A program made the position numbers and the translations under genes. DNA of 64,000 bases, taken from the NCBI RefSeq assembly GCF_963082655.1, contig NC_081556.1, positions 157,776,328 to 157,840,327 on the forward strand. Reading direction: 5' to 3'. Of this stretch, positions 23,893-34,148 are shown piece after piece; within the stretch, counting starts at the first letter, position 1; every line of letters begins with the position of its first letter. This DNA comes from Stomoxys calcitrans (lineage: Eukaryota; Arthropoda; Insecta; Diptera; Muscidae). The notes beneath the pieces were generated by a model, which was not told where the DNA came from, ran no database searches, and saw only the letters and a program-made list of their open reading frames with translations.

Positions 23893-25315
23893 GACTTGAC
23901 TTTTCCCCGAAAAAACAACGAAAAGTGTATAGACTTGCTACGGATGCTGCCGTTGCTGCTGCCGCTGCTGCGGTGATAGCAGCTGTAAAAATTCTTGAGA
24001 GTGGTCCATGTTGTGCTGGATAAAGGACCTGCGTAGTCGATGGGAAACTGGTAATTTTGAGCGCGTACAACATTTCGCATCTCATCAAAATCCTTGATAA
24101 CGAGTTTAAATGCGAAAAAAGCTTGCGAGGCCTATTGCCAGCGGCCAGTATTGCCACCTAGACGAGAACAAAACGAGAGACAGAGGGAGCGGGTGAGTGG
24201 CGAGAGAGAAGTGAGAAGTGCTGCGATGGCTGATGGTAGGCCCATACATATCCTGTTGGAAAAAATGTGGTAGAGGTCAGGCCTGCCTTTCGAACACCAC
24301 CAACTCCCAACGCTCCCCCAAAATCTTTCAAAACAAATCACTGAGTATTCTTGTGTGCGAAGAGCTTTCTGCCCAGCATTTGTGGGTCACTGGGAAATGC
24401 TGTTTCAAACCATAAGCATCATCTCAGCTTCATCAGGGAGCTTTTTGTGAGATACCCATTAAAGAGAGAGAGAGAGAGAGATGTGAGCAAATCTAGGGAC
24501 TCTTGTTTTCTCATATCATCTCATCGTCATCATCAGGCAGCAAAGCCATGTTAAGGGTAAAAAGCTTTTGTGGCAGCATAACCACTCCCCAGTAAGAAAT
24601 TATGTAAGTTTTTTCATGTTGACCATTGCCGTTGCTTTTCAGGCATCCCTAGATTTTTATCAGCCACAAAGCAAGAGATGATGATGCTCCTCAATTGGAA
24701 GTCATCATGAAAAAACCTCAGCGAGCACATAAACTGGGAGAAACATTGCGAATACATACGGGTGACTGTGTATATATGTCAAAAATTTACATTTACACAT
24801 GTTGTTCGATAACAACATCAGCAGGAGTAGCAGCAGAAGCAACAACAACAGCCAAAGGACAAACATAGCCAGGACAAAATAAGTTGGATGAAAATGAAAA
24901 CAGAATACATGGTATTTCTGTGTGAGAGTGTGCAAAACGAACAGTAGGTCAGTAACACACACACACGCAGCCTAAGCTGCTTTTCAGCACAGAATAACAT
25001 GAAATATGTAGAGGTGGGTACAGCATAGGGTTGCCGTTTTGATTTTGTCCGGACTTTCTCGGATTCCATAGAAGCTTATGGGCCTGCTTATGAGTCAATA
25101 AAGGATTTGTATAAAGTTGTAGCCTTAAAGACACATAAATGTGCCATTTGCGAAATGCTTTATCACAAGACTATTACCATTATCTATAGAGAAGAGCACA
25201 CATAGCACACCCTGTGATAATGGTATGAGGGACAGAAGGAGAAAATCAGTCTGATATTTTTGAACGGATAGGAAAATCTTTATAAAACTTAAAATGGATG
25301 AAAATTAAGAGTCCG
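23893..25315. other. Region upstream of exon B, single-copy-looking
   Basis: Richer in GC than its surroundings near 23940..24340, with a GCTGCTGCCGCTGCTG patch near 23955. A (GA)n run at 24462..24481. Open frames here are low-complexity and lack splice support. Could contain upstream control DNA of the nearer kcc promoter. Confidence 0.3.
24462..24481. repeat. (GA)n microsatellite
   Basis: Ten GA units. On either strand this could be a GAGA-factor type site, but no flanking promoter feature supports that. Confidence 0.85.
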
Positions 25316-25317
25316 TA

Positions 25318-25520
25318 GGTTAGGTTGAAAAGAGGGTGCGGACATAAATCCCTCCCATGTCTTTATTGACATAAACCTAAACCAGGTTTAGAAAATTTTA
25401 AGTTCGGAATTCCTCAAACTCATGTCGTGTATTGTGTCCCCACCTAAGTAAGCATCTTTCAGTCGCGAAAGCCGTGCCATAACATAGGAAATGCTCCAAC
25501 ATCTCATATGCAGTGGGTGG
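25318..25520 (+). repeat. TAGGTTAGGTTG-headed interspersed repeat
   Basis: Starts TAGGTTAGGTTGAAAAGAGG and continues GTGCGGACATAAATCC, like the 90-bp insertion at 16748 (GTGCAGATATTAATCC). It then extends further (AACATAGGAAATGCTCC, CATCTCATATGCAGTGGG). Limits on the right are uncertain. Confidence 0.5.
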
Positions 25521-26839
25521 GTGGGTGTCACTTATTGTATTTAAACGTAGAATGAAATTTAAAAAGACAGCCGGTTATGAATGATTTTGCTCAGTCAAAG
25601 TAACTAATTTTGTGGCTATACTATGCACTCAATGAACAAAATAGTTGGTGTATAGTTTAAAGAAGTAGGGGAGAGGATGCAGTATTTTGCAATATTTGAT
25701 GGGCTCATATCTTTATTGTGTACAAAAAAAAAAAATAATTTTCTTTTTATTTGTATGTCCATGTGGATGACGTAATCTATTTTCTTGAAATGTTCGCAAT
25801 GAATAATGACTCTGTAAGGATATATGTGGTAGGTCGCCTTTCCACGAACATACCCAAAAAGTATGTACATATCCGCTTTGGGTTTGTTAGAGGTAATGCG
25901 ACAAAAGGCGTGATCAAAGCATTAAGGTGTCACAAATAGAAGGTCTAACGAATTTGACATATAAATATGGCGTCATATGCCTGAGGACCATCCCAGCCTC
26001 TAAAACTAACGCTCATGATAAGGTAGCACTCAACTGCGAGGGGTTTAGAAGTATGGTATCAACCAAATATCAAAATATGGATTCATCTTTCAGAGAGCCT
26101 TAACCCCAATAGGGATTAAGGGAAATATAACCTAATAATGACAATATGGGATTCAAATTCCAGATATTTTAGAGCAGTGCACGAATTTGATATCCTACTT
26201 TTTGGGTCAAGTACCTCAAGGGCCATCAATCATAGTTTCAAATAACAGGGTTTTAGGAGTGGAATACGAACGGACATTGACCATATATGGTCAAGTATCT
26301 GAGCACCCATTTTTTCTTAAAATGGTAATAAACGGACCTTTAACCCTGTCATAATATTTTGGTTTTAATTAAAATCATTTAGAAGTGAGGACATAAACGT
26401 TTTAGATCAAGTACTTTTCTTAGACAAGACTAAAATATAATTAATTTAAGCATATTTTAGGCCTGCCGGTCGGGTTTTTTTAAGAAGAAAAAATTCCCAA
26501 GTCATCCAACTTCTTCACTAAGACAGTTTCAGCATGGGTTGGGCGAAGGTAAATGCCTAACAGTATGGGAACACATTCTTCATTCCACAAGCACAAATTA
26601 TATGTATATACTATTGGATTTATTGTATATCCGGATCGTAAATACTATCTTTTTACTGGTGTGGAACAAAACCAACTTAGGTGGATTAGCGTATAGATAT
26701 TACTTTCTGGTAGAGAAAAAAAATTTGGCCAATGAGTTCAAATCGATTTTTTTTTTTGATAAAAATTTGCTGAGTTTTTGATGTTTGATAATCGAAGATC
26801 CCACATGGGTGGTTTTTGGGCTTGCGAAGGTTAATAAAA
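25521..26839. other. Intronic DNA with family D traces
   Basis: Around 26040..26420 there are worn modules resembling family D (ATGGATTCATCTTTCAG, GTCAAGTACCTCAAGGG). The remainder is AT-rich and unassigned. Confidence 0.35.
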
Positions 26840-27340
26840 CAAGTAAGAAGACATAAATTTCGGCCGGACGGATATCGGATATATATTTTAACCACCTTCG
26901 TTAGAATCCGGTGAAATATGCATTATTTATGAACCCATAGCAGCTATATTGAAATATGGCACCCACACAGTTTGTAGAGCAGAATATTGGTTTTTATGGC
27001 AGCTATAACTATATATATATAGTTATGTCATATATGGCACGGATGTCGAAAAGCATCACATGGGTCGCTATGCCAAATTTCAGCGAAATATGGCTTTTAT
27101 GGGCTCAAGGCCTTAACTCGGTAGATCGGTCGCTATGGCAGCTATATCCAAATATAGACTGATGGAGGACATATTGAACGCGGCTTTCGAAGGGCTTTAC
27201 ACAGCTCACTGTGCCAAATTTCAGCAAAATCGGGTAATAAACGCTGCTTTTATGGGCCAAAGGACTAAAATCGGGAGATCGGTAAATATGACAGCTATAT
27301 CCAAATATAAAGGGAAGAACGCACCGTAGCGTGATTTGAG
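26840..27340 (-). repeat. Family B element, short copy
   Basis: Hairpin-side end AAGTAAGAAGACATAAATTTC with a decayed palindrome CGGCCGGACGG, then ACCTTCGTTAGAATCCGG. Monomer block GATCGG at 27124 and 27277, exactly 153 bp. Ends at about AGCGTGATTTGAG; the GACA-rich end is missing. Confidence 0.65.
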
Positions 27341-28701
27341 TTACTTTTTTGAATACAACTATCTGAATTATTGAAATGGCATATGATAAATAAGTATTCA
27401 GCCTATAAAATTAATGCTTGAAAAATGTGCTACATTTTAGGTGCTTAGTCATGGCTCATCAGAGTCAAAATTTTTAGAAAATGGTAACTAAAACATTTAT
27501 TTTTCAATTTTAGATATTTTTTTATTCTTTTTAGGGCTCTTATATTCCAACACTGTTAACCAAACCTTAAAAAAAATGATTCGTACTATATTTTTTTTTT
27601 TTCAAAAATTTCAAGTTGCGAAGCGTATAACTTTTAGTAGGAAAGATCGATATTTACCAATTTTTTCCTTTAATAATTAGGAGACTTTTGTAACCTTTAC
27701 AATGGTGTAATCAGATTTGCAAATGATCAAGAAAAATTCCAGACATTTAGGCATTCGCGAGCTCTATCTTTTGCAAAAAGATCATGATGATCGTCCGATT
27801 AATGCTTATTTGGCGGCACTTCAAAATCTGAAATGATCGAGTTGGCCAACATTAATGCTTCGTGTCAGGGCTCTAAATTTTGCATACCTATTGGACGCTA
27901 TCTCCACACTATCTCCACTATATCAAATGTCATGTAGATATCGTAATCTGTTCAAATGTTTTAGAACTATTCCAAAGTTTTTTCAACTGTGGGACATGAC
28001 CTCCAAAACACTTCTTGAACTATGCATTTTTTACATTTTTTGCCTCTGAACGAAAATGGGCCAAGTACGAACAGATAAACTCTTTTGAATTATGTTCAGG
28101 TACAGTCAAAAAGCGTTTTTTTAAAATATGGCGAGGGTATAAAAGAGCTAATTTTTTTATTTGCCATCAAAATTAAAAAATAGTGACCATTTGATATTTT
28201 TTAAATAAGGATTAGCATCTCTAAGCCCGAAGAAATTAAGTATATCCAACAATAGAAAAAAGGGTATTAAAAGCTACAAAAATTGCTCAATTTAATTGTT
28301 TTGTGGCAACACCGGTTCATAGCACACATACGCACCCACTGCCATAGCAAACAGATGTAGGTTAAACGAACAACAAAGTTTTTTTGCTGGCTGGTCTTGT
28401 TTTGTACATGAACGCAAACACTAGCACACACGTACGCATGTGGGCATTGGAAAAAAAACTTCACCACCCTCTTACGGTCGCCACTAAGGATGCCTAAACT
28501 GATTAATACAGCAGCACCAGCAGCAGCAACTGATACAGGTGTTTTTGTTTTTCTTTTCTTGTCGTTTTTTTTTTCGTTCTTCTTCCCTTGCGCTTATCTT
28601 AATAATTGTTGTTGCAACAGTTTACAAAAGTTTTATGAATTTAGAAAGGGAAGCACACTTGCATACACCCAACACACACTTACTCACTAACTCAGACTTA
28701 C
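27341..28701. other. Intron between first exons A and B
   Basis: AT-rich, with no repeat family recognised. No donor- or acceptor-flanked frame other than exon A at its right edge. Confidence 0.4.
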
Positions 28702-28849
28702 CGTTATCACTTAAATCGTTTAATAATTTGCCAGTGCAGGACTCTTCTAAGAGATAGTCGGGGGCAGCATCACTCTCTTCAGTCTTCGTTACTATAAATC
28801 TATCCGTCATTGTCATGTGTGTTGCGTCTTTGTGAAGATATGCACAGTT
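28702..28849 (-). CDS. kcc: K-Cl cotransporter, alternative first exon A (RFIV)
   Basis: Coding starts at the ATG at 28816 (or the in-frame ATG at 28810) and runs 38 codons plus one base to 28702, followed by donor GTAAGT. The peptide begins MTMTDRFIVTKTEESDAAP and ends LLNDLSDN. Phase 1, so it joins the common exon at 4945 as ...SDN-EKCGVE after removing about 23.8 kb. Residues 6-9, RFIV with T at the following +2 position, fit the RFxV docking motif for SPAK/OSR1 kinases (Fray in flies), which act downstream of WNK to inhibit KCC transport. Mammalian KCC2a and KCC3a carry a similar motif in their alternative N-termini. The exon has its own acceptor (TTGCTCGTTTCAG ending at 28850), so 33 nt of 5' UTR are here and a non-coding exon must lie further upstream. 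Confidence 0.78.
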
Positions 28850-29449
28850 CTGAAACGAGCAAATGGAAATGTTAAGAGGTAAGCAAATGATAATCATAAT
28901 TCTCTTAAGAAAATTCGAACACTTCTATAAGAAAAAAAAAAAATATAAGCAAAGCTATCGTAAATGATAATTAATTACAGATACAGATGCGGTCTACGAT
29001 AATGGCATGGCATTAAAAATTTATAAATAGTTATGTACACTTTGTCGCTTGGCCGTTGCCTGGAATGTGAGTCTTCATTCTTCTCTCTTGGTTTACGTTG
29101 GGGGGGGGGGTGTTGAACCACAAAAGATAAACAGCCAATATAAATTTCAATTTTGTATATTAACAAATTGTATATGCATATATACACACCTACATACATT
29201 GTATGTATTTCTGTGTGCATATGTATGTATTTACAAGCAAATATACAATCTTAAGGACAACAAACAAAATGAAATTGAAAATTATGAATGTACTCGTATA
29301 TGTTGTGGATGACAGAGATTGGCAATGTTGTTTTTTTTTCAACACAACCATATTAATGACAAAATATGAATTGGTGTTTTTTTTTTGCCTTAGGCTCTGT
29401 AAGCATGAGAAAACAAAATTAAATGTTTTGCCATTAATAGTGGCACATG
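28850..29449. other. Intron upstream of kcc exon A
   Basis: Includes the acceptor tract of exon A with a possible branch site CTTAAC near 28870, then poly-A and ATATACACACC patches. A run of ten G lies at about 29101..29110. No gene recognised. Confidence 0.4.
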
Positions 29450-29758
29450 GAGGCCACTCGCAGTGCAGAGGTTAGTATGATGCGGATGCGGAACGCCAAA
29501 GTTCTAATTCTGGCAAAAACATCAATAAAAGTTTTCAGCGGTGTTTAACCCTTCTAATGCTGGCTTCATTTGTAAGGTATAATGCCATGTTAAAACTTCT
29601 CCCCAAAGAGGTGTCGCACTACAGCACGCCGTTCGGACTCTGCTATAAAAGCAAGGTCCCATATTATTGAGCATAAATTTGAGCCGGAGAGCATTCATTG
29701 ATGTGTGAGAGTTTGCCTTGCTCCTTAATGGAATGTTTATATGCAAATTTGGCAAATG
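29450..29758 (+). mobile_element. tRNA-derived SINE, decayed
   Basis: Head GGAGGCCACTCGCAGTGCAG and AGGTTAGTATGATG, with a mutated B box (AGTTCTAATTC). Body AGAGGTGTCGCACTACAGC, tail CTTAATGGAATGTTTATATG. An old copy. Confidence 0.8.
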
Positions 29759-30686
29759 TTTCTTCTTAACTTCGGTTTAACTAAGAGTTTTTCAGTTTCA
29801 TAGTGAAACATGTTTATTTTTAAGTTTTTGAAGATTTTTGTACATGAAATCACTTAAGGAAATTCGAAGAAGGGTTTGATATATAAATGGCAATAATTAC
29901 ACTTTTCAACAAAATGAAAAAAAACTTGGCTGTTTCCTGTATACGCATTATTTCCAAATCTAGCTAATAAAACTAGATAAAGCTTAGGGCCATAATTTAC
30001 GATTTTTACCCAAGTTTCCTCTTTTTAGATACTAAAATATTTAGTAGTTTTTTTTTCGATATAAGTTTGCAAAGATGTTGTGTGTATTGATCCAAATTGT
30101 TTTCGATACATATGTGGCGTGTATATATTTGAAAAATGTAAGTCTTTATACTTTAGAATAGAATTACGTCATTAGGACAAGCCATGGGTTCCGGATATTA
30201 TGTTTAGTGGAAGAAAACTATGCGATAAAGTGCGTAGCGTCAATGATTTGCATTTTTCTTTGAAAACAAATTATTGTGAAGTATTTTCATATGGGAAATG
30301 AGTGACCAAGGTGGCGTATGACATATGACATATTATCGAAAAGTTATCATACACCCCCATGTCCATTGAATTCAATGACTTCTTTGCCAACCCTTATCGA
30401 AAATAATAGTTGTAAATTATGGACTAAAACTATATCTCCAAACCGAGAGCTGTTCGAGTAAAATTGTTGATAGAAACACTGAGGAATCAGAGGAAACATG
30501 GCAGCCGGTTGTACATACCGGATTGATCCGATGAATTCCTTTATCGGCAAAGGCTGCCGCCTCAGTGTGCAACACTGCTACAACAACGGAGGAAACAAAA
30601 GTTGTGCTAACCAGTGTTATCATCGTTTTTTCTAAGGACTTTTCTGCAGCAAATTTATTGAATCTTTATGGTGTGGAGGGCTAAAA
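29759..30686. other. Intronic DNA, nothing recognised
   Basis: AT-rich. A few short open frames near 30350..30620 have no homology or splice support. Confidence 0.35.
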
Positions 30687-31345
30687 AAAACCAGTAGGGA
30701 ATGGCAAAAGTTGGGCGGTGCCGATTATATAATACCCTACATCTACCCTATAATTATAATGTGAGAGCTATATCCAATTCTGAACCAATTTTGATGGACC
30801 TCTGCGTATGTTTCCAAATGGGTTATTAAATAATCCGTATCATATTTCGGGCAAATAAGTTCAAATTGTAATAACTACGGTTGACAAATGACAACATTAA
30901 TGCAAATTACCCAAAATCTGACGAACATATACACCGGTGCTATATATATATCTGAACCGATTTCTACGAAATATTAAGAGTTATAAGAGTTATATAAGCA
31001 TTATTACTGCAAATCGGAAGAACATATATATGGAAGCTATATCCAAATCTGATCCGACTTCGAGCAAACTTCTTATTGTGGCAGTCGTCGAGGAAAGCTT
31101 TGTGAAAAATTTTAGCAAGATTGGTCAATAAATGCGCTTGCTAAAATCGGGCGATATATATACACTAGAGCTATAGCTAAATCTGAACTGATTTCCATGA
31201 AATTCACCAGTAATGTCGAGAGTCAAGACAAAATCCTTCTTGCCATATTTCTAGAGAATCAGGCAACAAATGACCATTTTATTGCTGTATTACTGGAAAT
31301 CGGGCAACTTATTGTGGTAAGTTGCCCGATCCGCAATTACTTTTT

Positions 31346-32628
31346 GGTTGCCCAAAAAGTAATTGCGGATTTTTTAAAAGAAAGTAAATGCATTTTTAAT
31401 AAAACTTAGAATGAACTTTAATCAAATATATAATTGCCATTTTGTTCGATAACCTTTTGCCATCTTCCTGGCAAATTTAGTATTCCACGCTCATAGAACT
31501 TCTGGCCTTTATCTGCAAAAAACTGAACCAAGTGCGATTTTATAGCCTCATCATTGCCGAAAGTTTTACCATTTAAGGAGTTCTGCAAAGATCGAAATAA
31601 ATGGTAGTCTGATGGTGCAAGGTCAGGGGTATATGGTGGATGCATCAACAGTACCCAGCCAAGCTCACTCAGTTTTTGGCGAGTGACCAAAGATGTGTGC
31701 GGTCTAGCGTTGTCCTGGTGGAATATGACACCTTTACGATTGACCAATTCTGGTCGCTTCTTCTTGATGTCTGTATTCAATTTGTCCAATTGTTGACAGT
31801 AAACATCCGAATTAATCGTTTGGTTACTTGGAAGCAGCTCAAAATATACCACACCCTTCCAATCCCATCAAACAGACAGCATAACCTTCTTTTGGTGGAT
31901 ATCAGCCTTTGAAGTGGTTTGAGCTGGTTCACCATGCTTGGACCATGATCGTTTTCGACTAACGTTGTTGTAAACAATCCATTTTTCATCTCCAGTTATG
32001 ATTCGTTTTAAAAACGGATCGAATTCATTGCGTTTAAGGTGCATATCACAAGCGTTGATTCGGTTTGTTAAATGAATTTCTTTCAATACATGTGGTACCC
32101 AAATATCAAGCTTTTTCACCAGTCCAAGACTTTTTATGTGATAATGAACGGTTGATTTCGGTATATTTAAGTTCTCTCCTATCTCACTTTTAGTTACATG
32201 ACGATCCAATTCGATTAATGCTTTGATTTGGTCATCATCAACTTCATTTGGCCGACCTGAACGTGGCTCATCTTTAAGTGAAAAATCTCCAGAACGGAAT
32301 TTGCGAAACCAATTTTGACACTGTCTTCCTTTTAAGGCTTTATCACCATACACATCTCGTAACTTTTTAGCAACCTGCTCCGCGTTTTTTCCCTTACGGA
32401 AATAATAAAGTAAAATATGACGAAAATGCTCCTTTGTGGGCTCCATATTAAAATTGACGCCAAACAAACAAATGTAAACAAAATTTCGCGCACTTTTTTT
32501 CTAAAGCAAGCTAAAAGTAACAGCTGATAACTGACAGAAGAAAGAATGCAATTACAGAGTGACAAGCCGTTGAAAAAATTTGTCAACGCCGACTCTATGA
32601 AAAATCCGCAATTACTTTTTGGGCAACC
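31346..32628 (-). mobile_element. mariner transposon, cecropia-like, near full length
   Basis: Inverted termini GGTTGCCCAAAAAGTAATTG at both ends; the right end runs on into GCGGATTTTT. They resemble the termini of the cecropia-subfamily/Hsmar1 group (GGTTGGTGCAAAAGTAATTG). Length 1283 bp, with one transposase frame on the minus strand. The right flank is an AT-rich ATATA; the left flank is not a clean TA because of a snapback (31299..31370, separate finding). Confidence 0.88.
31418..32446 (-). pseudogene. mariner transposase, one in-frame stop
   Basis: Start ATG at 32446 (MEPTKEHFRHILLYYF). The frame runs to a stop at 31418, 342 codons, close to the usual ~345 of mariner transposases. It is broken only by a TGA at 31868..31870 (codon 193), just where the family has the first Trp of the VWWD motif. 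The N-terminal helix-turn-helix region comes first, including the SGRPNEVD linker. Then the DDE-type catalytic triad: Asp in TGDEKW, Asp in FHQDNARPH, and Asp in APSDYHLF. There are exactly 34 residues between the second and third Asp (D34D). WVPHVL is also present. No frameshift is visible. Without readthrough the copy is inactive, but it is young. It cuts and pastes DNA at TA sites in the nucleus. Confidence 0.9.
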
Positions 32629-32761
32629 ATATATAAAAGCTATATCCAAATCTGAACCGATTTTTTCCAATTTCAATAGTCTTCTTCTCTAGGCCGAAAA
32701 ACATGCCTCCACAAAATTTTAGGACGCTTGAAAACTGCGACCTGTATTTGATACACAAATT

Positions 32762-32836
32762 AACATGGACAGACAGACGGACAGAGAGACAGACAGACAG
32801 ATAGACAGACAGACAGATAGACAGACAGACGGACAT
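32762..32836. repeat. (GACA)n/(GATA)n microsatellite
   Basis: GACAGACGGACAGAGAGACA-type run at the end of the family C element, interrupted by GATA and GACGG units. Confidence 0.9.
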
Positions 32837-32935
32837 AGCTAAATCGAATCGTAACGTGATTCTAAGTCGATCGGTATACTAATCGATGGGTCTATCTCCC
32901 TTCCTTCTGTGTGTTACAAACAAATGCACTAAGTT

Positions 32936-34069
32936 ATGTACCACAGTAGTTGTGTATTATTAGATAATTAGTATAATTAGAAACTAAAAATATACATTTC
33001 TACGTCAATATAAATGCTCGAAATAATGATCATCAAAATGGGACAAGGAAATCGAGGCTCGGACGTTAATGGGTAAATGTGTCTTCTAATTTCGGGACCA
33101 GGAAAAAGTCGCAGGACGTCAAATCCAAGGCATGCGTACGATAACCCCTTCGTTAAAAAAGCTAAAAACCAACAATTACGAGGGTGCAGATGCAATATCG
33201 TGAAGCAGATAGCTCCCGTTTAAACTTATCTCTTTCAACAATTATTTAACTTAAATTCACAAACCCTCTCGTAAGACCTTTAACAATACAACAGAAGAGT
33301 GACACATACGAAGTTTTGACACAAATAAAACTTCTCATCAATTGAAGGTATTGATGAAACCAAACTGCAGTTAATGTTCCAAGTGTATCTGTAATAAAGT
33401 GCCAACAAAAAATTCCTGCAACTGTAAAAGTGTACGCAAAACTTTCTATACAATAATTGAGCACTGCATTGATTGCCATCGATTTTCCGCAAATATGCAT
33501 ACATTGTCTCGATATCAACATACATTGGCGCTTCTAATTGCAATAAAATAAGGAGACAAATGCACAGAGCAATCATCACGTTTAACTCAATTTGCAAATC
33601 CGGTGCAAATGCTATTTGCTGAGACGTCACACACAAACAACGTGATAAAAGTTTGCTTTTAAAAACTCAACTCTGCCGCGTTCGGACGTTTAGTCTCTTT
33701 GATATTTAAATAAAAAGACACGAATTTCCCATTTTGCAATTAGCACTCGTACTGAATCAGTCTAATGGAACATTTTATAGAATTTTAAATTGTTTGAAAA
33801 CGTTTTAATGTAAACAAAGTGGCTGATGATAAAATTGAAAAAGCCTATCGTAGTCAGAAGAGCGATTAAGTCTCATTAGTTCATGACATAAAAAATAATT
33901 CGATTTGGTTGAAGAGGATGAAACGATTACTTTGCTCGTCCCCTCCTCTGGAACAAAGACAAAAGTTGCATTTGCATTTTGCAAGCCAAAAAATCAATCG
34001 GCGGTCTTTAAAGGAAATTTCGTTGAGATTCCATATTTTATGGGAAACTACTTTAAAATTTAGGTGTTG
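32936..34069. other. Single-copy-looking DNA with one weak small ORF
   Basis: No repeat family recognised. A TTTAAATA word near 33705 precedes a minus-strand open frame (separate entry). Otherwise unassigned. Confidence 0.35.
33280..33576 (-). CDS. Hypothetical small secreted-like protein
   Basis: A minus-strand frame of 98 codons from an ATG at 33576. Residues 1-17 (MIALCICLLILLQLEAP) look like a signal peptide or membrane segment. The remainder has seven Cys and is rich in Tyr and Phe. A second hydrophobic frame overlaps in another phase. I do not recognise a family, there are no introns or upstream signals beyond a TTTAAATA word, and it lies between transposons. It may well be chance. Confidence 0.15.
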   Translation of the reverse strand: MIALCICLLILLQLEAPMYVDIETMYAYLRKIDGNQCSAQLLYRKFCVHFYSCRNFLLALYYRYTWNINCSLVSSIPSIDEKFYLCQNFVCVTLLLYC

Positions 34070-34148
34070 CAGATTTGCAAATTTTTGCCCATGAACATTC
34101 CACTAAGGAACAGGGGCAAATTTCTCACATATCAATGACTGCAATGCC
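34070..34148 (-). mobile_element. SINE tail fragment
   Basis: Minus-strand 3' end only: TTTTTGCCCATGAACATTCC, then CTAAGGAACAGGGGC and CACATATCAATGA. Cut off by the family C repeat, which continues at CCGATTTGCAG. Confidence 0.75.

Larger units (their letters stand above)
30687..32935 (+). repeat. Family C element split by a mariner
   Basis: Left end AAACCAGTAGGGAATGG, then ATAATACCCTACATCTACCC. Monomer blocks (CGAACATATACACCGGTGC, GGAAGAACATATATATGG, CGGGCGATATATATACAC). After the mariner at 31346..32628 it resumes with AAAGCTATATCCAAATCTG and ends with a GACAGACGGACA tract, ATCGTAACGTGATTC and a GGGTCTATCTCCCTTCC terminus. An inverted relative is at 34149..35340. Confidence 0.65.
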
